Shown here one piece after another: positions 1 through 48,981 of a stretch of DNA of 64,000 nt. The DNA lies in assembly GCA_026745465.1 (NCBI GenBank), contig JACYXH010000087.1:2127811-2191810 (forward strand), read 5' to 3'. This DNA is from Lota lota. Its lineage: Eukaryota; Chordata; Actinopteri; Gadiformes; Lotidae. A model generated the notes under the pieces. That model was not told the origin of the DNA. It did no database searches and saw only the letters and a list, made by a program, of their open reading frames with translations. A program made the position numbers and the translations under genes. How positions within the stretch are numbered: position 1 is the stretch's first letter; every line of letters begins with the position of its first letter.

Positions 1-86
1 ATAGCAACCAAATGCCAAATTATAATCTTACCCATAACTATTTGTGTATTATGTGTGTGTGTGAATGTGTCTGTGTGTGTTCTCAC

Positions 87-37866
<37,780 letters not shown>

Positions 37867-38210
37867 CGCAGTAGCTCGGTCCAGCTGAAACTCTTCTACT
37901 CTACTTCTACTGAGCGTTTCCAGCTCGGGTCAGTCTGTTGACCGTAAAAATAGAAATAAATAAATAAATAAAGTGGGGCTGGCATTGCCCTAGTCACCAG
38001 TTCAAAACGTCGCTTTCGACTGCACGTCGTCATGTCGCTACAGAGAAAGTCGACATTGAAGGTGAAGTGGTTGCAGTAGACTCTTTGGAGTTTGCGTTGA
38101 GTGTCATCGCCGGAGACCAACGACGACAGCTAGGCTGTAATCCGGCCGACGGGGCGGTTCTAGAGGTAATCTGACTGGAGTCCACTGCACGGCAGATGGC
38201 ACAGATGCGA
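37867..38210 (-). promoter_or_regulatory. unc13b: Probable 5' UTR and promoter-proximal region of unc13b
   Basis: The region lies directly upstream of the unc13b start codon. There is a GC-box-like GGGGCGG at 38151-38157 (plus-strand reading) and locally raised CpG compared with the flanking AT-rich DNA. An (AAAT)n run sits near 37955-37971 inside the putative 5' UTR. No TATA box in a convincing position was seen, so the start of transcription is inferred only. Confidence 0.4.
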
Positions 38211-39599
38211 ACTACTCCGTCTACTCAGATCCTCCTGGTCTACGGCTTCACGACAACCGATGGAGACATGGCGATGACATCAAGCCAAAGCAACCTTTAT
38301 GTCATTCTTTTATGTGACCCGTGTCTGTAATGTAATCTGTTTTAATGTATCTGGTCCAGACTGGACAATAAAGTCCGATTATATCTAGAGAAACTAATCG
38401 GAGTGTTTCAACCTTAACCATAACCCTAACTCTAACAAAGGCAATAGCCATGGAGGCATCGTGGCAGTGTCGGCCTAAGCCTTAATTGGGCCCTACGCAG
38501 AATTTGATTTGGGGGCCCCCAACGCCTTGGCGCCGCAAATACTATTGACTATTATCAATGATTGATGATACGCACACCTACTGTAAATCTAACACACCCA
38601 TTATCAATTGTATTAGTTGTTGCTGTGATGCTTACTAATGTCACACTAATGTATTTTTGGGTTTATTGTTTTGGTGGGGTATATATATGCAGGGACTTTA
38701 TTGTCATTGGTTTGAGGCTATATTTTTGATTATGTAGTTATAGTCAGCAGAATAATGTATATTGATGATAGGTTAAGACTAGGGAATGGTGCTAGGCAGG
38801 GACCAGTAGGAATAGAGTAGGATGTGTTAAGAGTAGGATGCAGCATATGGACAGGGACAGTGGGGGAGCAGGACAGGGACAGGTTATGGTTTTAATACAT
38901 ATATAGTGATATTATATCAAACAAGTTGTATATGTATTATGTCAACTGCACGCTCGACCCCACTTAGTTGGTTTGACTATATGCCTCTTCAATTCAAGCA
39001 GAAACAATGTCACGATTGTAAAATGTACAAACAAAATCAGTAATGTAAAAGAAAAATCAGAAAGTTACAAATAGGGTAAAAGGGGAAATACTTGAGTTTA
39101 AAAGATAATTAGTCCACTTGAGACATTAGTCTAAGTAGGGCTATGCTTAAAACACGCAGTTACTTATATTTAGGTTACATTGTTCATGTTTTACCGTTGA
39201 TTGCAGCACATATGCGTACAGCAGTTTCTCTGCGTGTGAATTTAAAATAAAAGGTGCAACTACTCAATTCAACCACTAGATAGTGGTACATTCACGTAAA
39301 GCAGAGAAACAACAGAACGTTACCAGCTAGTGTTTTTCCTCACGTTTTATGTCATCATGGCCTGTTGACAACTGCAATGGGCTGGTTATAATATGTGACC
39401 TGTAGGCCTCAGTTAGTCTATATATCTATTGGAATTCAGACTCATTCTGAGTAGGCCTGTCTGTTGAATTGCCCATCAGAAGGTGTAGTCGTCTGATTAT
39501 TCAGTCTTTTAGAATAAGGTCGTTGTTGTTGCAATATTAACATTATTTTATTCAAACTAACAGTAAGAAAGAAGAGTAAAGAGACTCGACTAACGGGGC
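38211..39599. other. Intergenic region between the divergent unc13b and rusc2 genes
   Basis: No gene was recognised. An AATAAA at about 38,369 (plus) follows a GTCCAGACTGGACAATAAAG stretch. A GGGCCCTACGCAG...GGGGGCCCCC palindromic piece at about 38,490-38,520 looks like a transposon remnant. The rest is AT-rich and unique-looking. Confidence 0.5.
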
Positions 39600-39813
39600 C
39601 GACCAGCGACGTCAGTCTGACGTGACGCAGGGCCCACCCTGGGTGTTGTTTGTCCTGCAGACGGCTCTCATAACAGATATCCATGCAGATGCACTGCCGG
39701 CGCACATAGCGGCCTGGGGCGGGACACGGACGACTCTTGTCTTTTTGTTGACGTTTTGAAATCAGATCGCATCGGCATTTATTGGGAATATAAACGACAT
39801 CAAACGCTGAAAG
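39600..39813 (+). promoter_or_regulatory. rusc2: Probable rusc2 promoter and noncoding first exon
   Basis: Two CRE-like sites overlap closely in GACGTCAGTCTGACGTGACG at about 39,608-39,627, and a GGGGCGGG box lies near 39,716. A very good donor GAAAG|GTAAGT ends a likely 5' UTR exon at 39,813. The next acceptor (CTCTTTAG at 41,244) begins the exon with the start codon. Exon 1 and its start are inferred. Confidence 0.5.
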
Positions 39814-40194
39814 GTAAGTATTCTTGAACTACGTCTAGTGAATGAGATCGCGTTTTGCTTTTCCAGCACCGCATCGCAGCCTGCAAAATGACGTATACAC
39901 GATGTAAAGCAACCTCTAACGACAACACAAAAAACGACCTCACGCATAATCATAATATGATAAAATATACGCCCCAGGGCTATAGGAAGGGATATGTGTT
40001 GCTAAGCGTGTCTTCTGAAGGCTTCATCGTTTCATTCGTACCGGTTCGTTTTTATGTTGGTGGCAAAAAATCACGCAGGCGGAATGGAACGAATCGGTAT
40101 TTGGCCCACTTCGCGTAGGCCTAACTATTATGATTCATCACCGTTATTATCTTAGTTTACTTTATGCATCCCAGTTCTGTGTCGGTATAGTCTT

Positions 40195-40465
40195 ACGATA
40201 AACCCCTACCATAGCCATACGGTCTCTATAGCCCTACTGTCTATCCTAGCCCTACTGTCTCTAGTCCTACTGTCTCTATAGCCCTACTGTTCTCTATCAA
40301 AGCCCTAATGCCTCTATCATAGCCCAACTGTCTATCCTAGCCCTATTTTCTCTACACCCCTACTGTCTATCCTAGCCCTACTGTTTATCAAAGCCCTACT
40401 GTCTCTATCCTAGCGCTGATAGCCCTACTGTCTATCCTAGCCCTACTGTCTCTACCATAGCCCAA
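40195..40465 (+). repeat. TAGCCCTACTGTCTCTA minisatellite in rusc2 intron 1
   Basis: About 13 degenerate units of 15-22 bp (CTACTGTCTATCCTAGCC variants). Confidence 0.85.
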
Positions 40466-40628
40466 TGGAATGTGTAGTAAAGGGGTAATGAGTACATCAT
40501 GTGTTACCACTAAATAGGTGTTCAAATAAACAATTAATAACATAATAATGTAGTGTTTATTTCATAATATTATATTATAACAGCCTGTGGAATATATCTT
40601 ATGTAACTTCTCCAAATGACTGTCAGGC

Positions 40629-40631
<3 letters not shown>

Positions 40632-40720
<89 letters not shown>
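40632..40720 (+). repeat. (TG)n microsatellite in rusc2 intron 1
   Basis: About 44 TG units, in transcript sense. Confidence 0.95.
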
Positions 40721-41244
40721 TGAGTAAGTGAGCATGCCTGTATGTGTGTGTGTGTGCATGCCTGTGTGTTTGACAGAATGAGATCATAGCTTTAAAGAGC
40801 ATGTAAAGCAGTCAGCTGCTCTGGTCAGCGTGTGAAGACTTTTCAGGGGTTTGACTGGATTTAATTTGATTTAATTTAATTTCAGTTAAAGCTATGACTT
40901 GCAAATCCTCAACAAAGCTAAATCAAACAGAACCAACGATCCTACCGCTTGGTTTCATGTTGATTGTTTCAATTTGGTCAAATGTGACCAATTACAAGCT
41001 GAATTTCAATTCTACATAATAGCTCAACAACGTTGGAACATAAATGACTAAAGCAAAAACCAAGATGAAGAACATGAAACACTGAAAGGGTTTTGAGCCC
41101 ACATACATTAACAATACCTATAACATATTTAAAACACGCATACAAATAACAGTGACAGGTGTACAGACATAATACGCACAACACAACATTCGTTCATTGA
41201 AGACACAATTAAGTTATTTAATGCATGTTCCTTCCTCTCTTTAG

Positions 41245-42899
41245 ATGCCCCGCTCTGATCATGACGTTGACTTCTACCACCTCGCCTTCCACATCCAGAG
41301 ATGCCCTTACTCTCTAGCCCATTGGAGCAGAGCGTAGAAGACCCCCCCCCCCCCCCCCCCCCCCCCCCAGCCACCTCCCAAACCTCTCCCCTTTACTCAC
41401 ACCAGGGGTCTGTAGAGTCCAGCTTCTGGGCCAAAGTCTCAATCATGGACAGGTCCCCCAAGCTGTCCGGTGAGACCCTCATCGTGCACCACATCCCCCT
41501 GGTGCACTGTCAGGTTTCAGGCGGCCGGCAGGCGGGGTCTGGGGGCTTGCTGAAGAGGAGCAACCCTTTCAGTTCCTCAGAGAATCTGGGCCTCAGCCGG
41601 ACCACCTCCCTCCCCGAGAGAGATGTCCTCCAGAAGGAGGGGCTGCTGTACGGCAGCCTCATCCACACCTCCTCCAGGAGCCAGGCGAGGGAGGCTAGAG
41701 GCGACCGGGGAGGAGACTCCTCAACCAACTCCCAGGACCACCTAGTGATCGCTCACACTCTCCCCAGAGCCAAGACCTGCAACAGAAACCCTCTTCGCCA
41801 CAACCCTTTCCTGCTCAACACGGAGCACTGTGAGGATGACGAGGAGGAAGACGAGGACGGGGATAACCTCTACGGCTACCTGGAGGACTCCTCTTTCCAT
41901 CTCCACGGCCGACCCAGCTCCGCACTCGAAGAAGAGGTCGTTCCTTTCCGCCTGCATGACTTGGATCTGGGGTCTGAGCCTTTCGTTTTGCGCAGCACCC
42001 TGGGAAAGAAGTGGGGGTCTATCGGGGAGGAGAGTCAGGAGTCTCTCAGGGGCGTGGCCTCCGAGCTTTCTAATCACTTGGATGACCTCCGGCGGTTGGG
42101 ATTGGCAGGCCAACGGCGTCACGGCAGCAGTGGCTCCAACATGTCCATGGACTGTGTGGAGCAGGACTGGGCCGAGGAGGATGAGGACGATGAAGACCAA
42201 CACATGGGGTGTGAGCGGAGCAGCAAGACGGTCTCCTCCTGCAACTCCCACGATTACCAGGAACACTTCCTGCATTCCTTCCCTGAACCCTTCTCTGAGG
42301 GGGGCCAGCAGTGCTACGGCAGCGACTCATCCTGCAACAGCTCTGACGGGGTGCTGGTCAACTTCAGCGCCATTTACAACAAGATGAGCAAACCCACCAA
42401 CCTCAACTACTCCAAAGACCCCTCCAGCACCTCCTCCATCTCCCCAGGGAGTCAGAGAAATCCGACAGGTGGGGCGTTCTACTTGGACCTCCACACCTCC
42501 CCGACCGAACCCCTCCAGTCGCGCCAGCAGAACTCCTTCCTAGGCCAGCCCTTCTTTGAAGTGCACAAGCTCCACCCCTCCACGTCCTTCACCCGCTCCT
42601 CCTCCACCCAGGAGGGGCATGACCTCGACGCCAACTGCAACTCCTACCACCCTCTGCATTCAGGGTCGTCCGGCGACCTCACTTCCTGTCTGCAGAGCCA
42701 GGCGCGGCTTGTGGTGGCCACCCAGAACTACTACAAGCTGGTGACCTGCGACCTGTCCTCCCAGTCGTCACCAAGTCCGGTGGGTTCCTCACCCACCAGC
42801 TGCTCAGAGGAACCCAGTAAGGGGAGTCCAACGCCCAATCATCCTAGAGAATACTACCTGTTCAAACCGGGAGAGGACACCAGAACAGCCTCCCCAGGG
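41245..42899 (+). CDS. rusc2: rusc2 first coding exon (with 200 bp of 5' UTR)
   Basis: The exon begins after CTCTTTAG at 41,244 and ends GGG|GTGAGT. It encodes 485 residues of mostly disordered sequence. Family landmarks in order are [93 protein letters not shown] and EYYLFKPG. An acidic Asp/Glu run lies near residues 130-140. The 5' UTR contains a 29-residue upstream ORF beginning on the first exon base (ATG at 41245, stop TAG at 41335) and a C29 run at 41341-41369. Confidence 0.92.
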
Positions 42900-43658
42900 G
42901 TGAGTTAAGATGGATTTACAGTTCTACGTACAGAACGTATGCACAACACAGATCTTCGCCGAGCTGCCCCCAAACATACATGAACCTGCGAGCAAATCCA
43001 GAAACAGAATCACGAGACCGAGTTTACTCCACTGAATATATGTTCGAATAAGCAATACATGGGCGTCTTGGTGGTCAACCCACTGTCGCGCTAATGACAT
43101 AGGCAATATGCCTCATAGAGGCCCAGGTTCGATTTCGACCTGCGATCCTATGCTACATGTTATTCCCTGTCTTTTCCAACCCACTCTCCTGTCCAAAAAG
43201 CCATTAAATGCATATATAAAAAAGAAAAAGTAATACATGTGAAAGAAATGTTGAACGAGCTGAGAATACGTTTTTATTTTGCTAGGTGGATTCATTTTAC
43301 TCTCATGTTTGGCTGTTGAAAACAAAATACTACCTTCGTTCCCTGCTTGACCAATCAGCGGTAATCTGTTGCAAAACTTGCAGAGACGAGCGATGTGTTG
43401 CAAACCTCTGGGAGGAATGCACGTCTTTGTGTACCAGTAGGCCCAGACAAGCAAAGGGCCGTGTGCAGGACTCTTCATAGCGAAATGGATCTATGCAGTT
43501 CTTCTCATATGTGCTGACAAGGAAGTGCAATTTGGGCTTTAGATACATAAGTTTACATAACATAAGATGTACTTTATTAGGAATTAGGAATAGCAGGTTA
43601 ATAAAGTAAATCACGTGAGGCCTGTTTTTTTACTGTACTCATCCTTTGTTGAAATATA

Positions 43659-43694
<36 letters not shown>

Positions 43695-44741
43695 TGTATG
43701 TATGTTATATAATTATATAATGCTTAATAATCCCATTAACTAATACTGTGTTTTTGTACTAGCCAAATGAAGACGAAGAGAAGAATGAGGACGATCCAAA
43801 CCAGCAACAAGAGGAATGTGTTGCCTCGGGGATTCAAGGCCAGGTGTACGTCAACAGCATCAACGGAAAAGCTTCCCGCCCCCGCTCTCGCAGCTACGAC
43901 CGCAACCTGGACCAAGCCCCGCCCCCACGGCTGGGGTCTCTGGAGCGCATGCTCAGCTGCCCTGTCCGCCTGAGCGACACGGCGGCCCAGCTCCTCTCCC
44001 CGCCCCCCCCGCGCGTCACCTCCTTCGCTGAGATCGCCCGGAGCAAGAGGAGAAGCGGGGGAGGGGTTAGTTCCCCAACCCTTAAGGGGGGCACTGAGGC
44101 TTTGTTCTCCAGATGCCCCTACGCCTCCCTGGACGCCTTCCCCCTCTCAGAGCAGCAAGCCCATGGGGGGAACCCTGGCCCGTCCCCCCTGGCAGGCTGC
44201 TGTAGCCTGGGCAGCCTGGAGCCATGCATGCTCAGTGGTATGGAGGCCCATGCTCAAGGTACGACTCCCCCCCCCGCCTCGACAAGTCGCTCAGGCAGTT
44301 TGTTGAGCGTAGGGAAGAAAGTGATGCAGTAAAAGTGGGGGGAGGTTTTCTTGTTCATTTTGCACCACAGTAACTTGACACCTCCATTAGTGTGCCTGAA
44401 CGGGATAAACGGCTTGTGCAATATCCTGGACCTCACCTCACACCAGGGGCGGGTCTAAAGGTGGGGGCATGGGGTGGCACCACCCTGTGAAATATGATTG
44501 CCCCCCCCCCTGGTGCCCCCCCTAGTGTACTGTCAATCTGACAATGCCCAACGCCATTGGATCAGAGCGCTGTCAATCGCTGCTTGATTTCCGATAAATT
44601 AACGATCTGGCCAATGAAATTTAATGACGAACGTCTAACGTCTATGGTGTATTGGAACAAAACAATGTTAATTTTGGGTGTGGTGGGAGAAATTAAGCCC
44701 CTGAGTCATACAAGGTATTTGCTCTATTTGCATATATCCAA

Positions 44742-44795
<54 letters not shown>

Positions 44796-47771
44796 GGTCT
44801 GATATCCCATGGGCCCCCATTGACTCGTTCTTGGTCCCCCCTGTGCCACCTCAATAAATAAATGCTGGAATCGCCCCGGCCTCATACCCCTGTAGTACTG
44901 AGTCACACACCACTTTCTCTAACTCTTTATCTATCTTTCTGTTCACTCCCTATATCTGTCCTCTTCCAGGCAGTCTGTGCATCTCTAAGGACGGCTCCAT
45001 GGAGATGGTGCGCTACTCTAAGGACCAGCGCCCCACCACCCTCCCCATCCAACCCTTCTCTTTCCAGCACCCGCTGGGCGCCAGACCCCCCCAGCCCAAG
45101 CCGCTGCGGCCCCTGCTAGCTGGCATGGTGTCTGGGGTGGGGGCCTCTGGGGCGCAGGTCCGGGGCACCGCTGGGAGCCTGGGAGGGGAGGAGAGTGAAA
45201 ACTCCTCTGAGAACATGGTTGGGCACCAAGGCAGCCGGCAGGGGCCCGCTGGGGGCCCTCCTCCTGGGTCTATTAGGCCCTCCCCTCTGGGAAGCTATTC
45301 CCCTGTCCGCCACCAAGGGGCGGTTAGTTCTGGGACATGCTCCACTTGCACGCCCAGCCCCCAGTCTGCATGCAGTCGGTCCTGTTCGCTGTCTTCAGGC
45401 CTGGGACCCCTCCACACCCTGCCCTCAGATCCCTTCAGACAAGCCCCTCCCGCTGATCTACTGGGACAGAACGGTGGGTCCATTCCCCCCACACTGTCAC
45501 CGGTTCAAGGCCACTGTTACCATAGAGGAGCTCCCAACATGCCCAGGGATGGGCTGTGCTCCCTGGGCTCCGTGGCTAGCCTGGACTCCAGCAGACCACC
45601 AGATGGAACCAATGGCTCTGGATGCCGACCTTACAACGGTAAGATATCGCCGTAGTGACGGGCTTTTAATTTAGGTCAATGCCTGTTCCATGTTTGTTCT
45701 GTTGTTGTGACAGAGGGGTGTAACAGGTCTTTATCATGAATGGCTAATGGGAATTTCAAGTAATAACTAAAATGTTGTGGTGACTCTTTGCTGCATGAGT
45801 CTGGGCTGTACATTCCTACATTTCAGTTGCTGTGGAAGTTTGGGGGCCTGTTTACACTAGAGAATATCTAGATGCTACATCCATTTATGAATATCGACTG
45901 TATAGAGTCATGTGAGCAGTTTACGAGAGATACCCACATGATTTGGGCATGCACATCAGGTTTCAGATTTTTACAAAACCCATGGTTTTCACAATCCCTG
46001 AGAATGGGTTAAGACGTGGCAACCGTTGTGTACCAGTTTACATTGCTTTGGTCTAGGAGGCACAGCATGGCAATGTTTCACATACATTTGCATACGACAT
46101 TGGGTGACTGACGACGGGTGATGTCTTAGCTAAGCAGGTGGCTAACACCACAACCTATCTCTCGTCAATCTAGATTGAATGTAGCATCCCTGTACATCCC
46201 TCTGAAGGTCGTTTCGACAAGGGTCATCTACATCTCTCGTACAACCGTCACTGTCTGTTTAGACAGAGAAAATATCTCTCTTTGAATTGCAATCTCAGAA
46301 CCGTTTTCAATTTGCGATTTGAGGAGAGATTCAAAAACACACAAAACAAGGCCACTGGATGGTTAAGATGTTAGAATGAATCTCAACACGGTTCAGATCT
46401 TAGTATACAGGGCCTAGCTGAACAGTTTTTTTGGGACATGATGTTACATATTGTTAAAATGATGTTATACAATTTACATACAGTTGCATATAGTTGCACC
46501 ACGTTACCTCATCGTAAAAATTGTTTCATGTTCTATTAGGCACATTGCACCCTCACACATATTTACAGCTTTAAGTGAATTACATTTAAAACAATAAACC
46601 ATGGTTAAACCACAGAGGTTTTCATGATCAAATAGACACAGTAACAAGTCAAAAAGGTGATTTAAATGAATTCATAATCTTACAGTTCATTTTTTGTCTT
46701 TTTTCTCTCCATTCATTCCTTTAATCACCATTTGATTTCAATGATTTTCTCCATTTTTTATATGTATCCTCTTCCTTCTGTCAATCTATCTTTTGTATAA
46801 ATGAATCACACATTCACCTCATCAACCATCATTCCTCTATTACCTCTCTCTAATCCCCTCCTACCAACACCCTACATCACCCTACCTCCAAACCTACCAA
46901 CACCCTATGTCACCCTACCCCCAAACCTACCAACACCCTACATCACCATACCCCCAAACCTACCAACACCCTACCCCCTAACCTACCAACACCCTACCAT
47001 CACCCTACCCCCTAACCTATCATCACCCTACATCACCCTACCCCAAAACCTACCAACACCCTACATCACCATACCCCCAAACCTACCATCACCCTACGCC
47101 CAAACCTACCATCACCCTACGCCCAAATCTACCATCACCCTACCCTCTAACCTATCATCACCCTACATCACCCTACCATCACCCTACCCCCTAACCTACC
47201 AACACCCTACATCACCGTACCCCCAAACCTACCATCACCCTACGCCCAAACCTACCATCACTCTACGCCCAAATCTACCATCACCCTACCCTCTAACCTA
47301 TCATCACCCTACATCACCCTACCATCACCCTACCCTCTATACCTACCAACACCCTACCACCAAACCTACCAATACCTTACCAATACCAAACCCATACCCC
47401 CCTACCCCCGAATCTACCAACCCCCCTAAATCACACCCCATCCTGAATCGCCCATCCCCACCCAACAAACCCCACCCGCTCCTGCATCACCTGTCCCCAC
47501 TCCAGCGCATCACCTGTCCCCCCAGGCCCTAAAATGGCGGGAGTATCGCCGTAGAAACCCGTTGGGGGTGGAGAGATCCCCAGACTCCGCCTCCGGGGGG
47601 AAGGCGCCACGCCACTTCAGACGCAACGTCTTTGATTTCCCATCAGCCCCCTCTGACCACGCCCCCTCCAGCCACGCCCCCCGGCATCATGGTGCTTCAT
47701 TTAAGGGTTTAATATACAATAAACATTTTTTAAAGGGTTGTTTAAGGGCAATATTGACATAAGACATTTAT

Positions 47772-47869
<98 letters not shown>

Positions 47870-48905
47870 AGCAGGGGGTCATTCCTACAGTGAGCTGCTC
47901 CTGGACTACTTCTCCCTGACAGAGAAACCCCCGGAGGAGTTTTGCCTCTCCCCAGACCCCTCCTCCTCCAAAGTCTCCGTTGACCTGCCGCACAAAAAAG
48001 GTAGAACTAACATGTGGGCACTCTTGTGTGTGTAGTCTTGTCCACCTTTAGTACAACTGAAGCACATCAGTATCTGTCTGTCCATCTCTCTCCACAGTAT
48101 CCATCTGACTAATTATCTAAGCAGTATCTAGCTGTCCTCTCTCCACAGTATCCATCTGACTAATTATCTAAACAGTATCTATCTGTACATCTCTCTCCAC
48201 AGTATCTGACTATCACTCTCCGCAGTATGCTATCCATCTATCTCTCAGCAGTATCCTATCTATCTCTCTCAGCATTCTCTATTTGTCTCTCTCTCTCAGT
48301 AGCATCTTAGCTGTCTATCTCTCAGCAGTATCCTATCTATCTCTCTCAGCACTCTCTATTTGTCTCTCTCTCTCAGTAGCATCTTAGCTGTCTATCTCTC
48401 AGCAGTATCCTATCTGTCTATCTTTCAGCAGTCTCTATTTGTCTCTCTCTCAGTAGCATCTTAGCTGTCTATATCTCAGCAGTATCCTATCTGTCTATCC
48501 CTCAGCAGTCTCTGTTTGTCTCTCTCAGTAGCATCTAAGCTGTCTGTCTCTCAGCAGTATCCTATCTGTCTATCTCTCTCAGGAGTCTCTATTTGTCTCT
48601 CTCTCTCAGTAGCATCTTAGCTGTCTATCTCTCAGCAGTACCTATCTGTCTATCTCTCTCAGCAGTAACTATCTGTGAATCTCTCAGCAGTCCCTATCTG
48701 TATATCTTTCTCAGCAGTCCCTATCTGTCTATCTCTCTCCGCAGTCCCTATCTGTCTGTTTTTCTCAGCAGTGTCTATTTGTCTCTCAGTAGCATCTTAG
48801 CTGTCTATCTCTCAGCAGCACCTACGTATCTGTCCATCTCTCAGCAGTCCCTATCTTTCTATCTCACTCAGCAGTACCTAGCTGTCAATCGATAAGCAGT
48901 ACCTA

Positions 48906-48981
<76 letters not shown>

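Noticed and set aside
39855-40118. Plus-strand 87-residue frame after the rusc2 first exon
   Set aside because: It begins in intron 1 just after a strong donor, has no recognisable domain and ends in ordinary intronic sequence.
47521-47525. Acceptor CCCCCCAG at 47,524 for rusc2 exon 4
   Set aside because: It gives the wrong phase and drops the conserved HLSPQ residues; the AG at 47,504-47,505 fits.
46801-47532. Long Pro/Thr-rich plus-strand frame
   Set aside because: It translates an intronic CACCCTACC minisatellite and has no relation to the rusc2 frame until exon 4.
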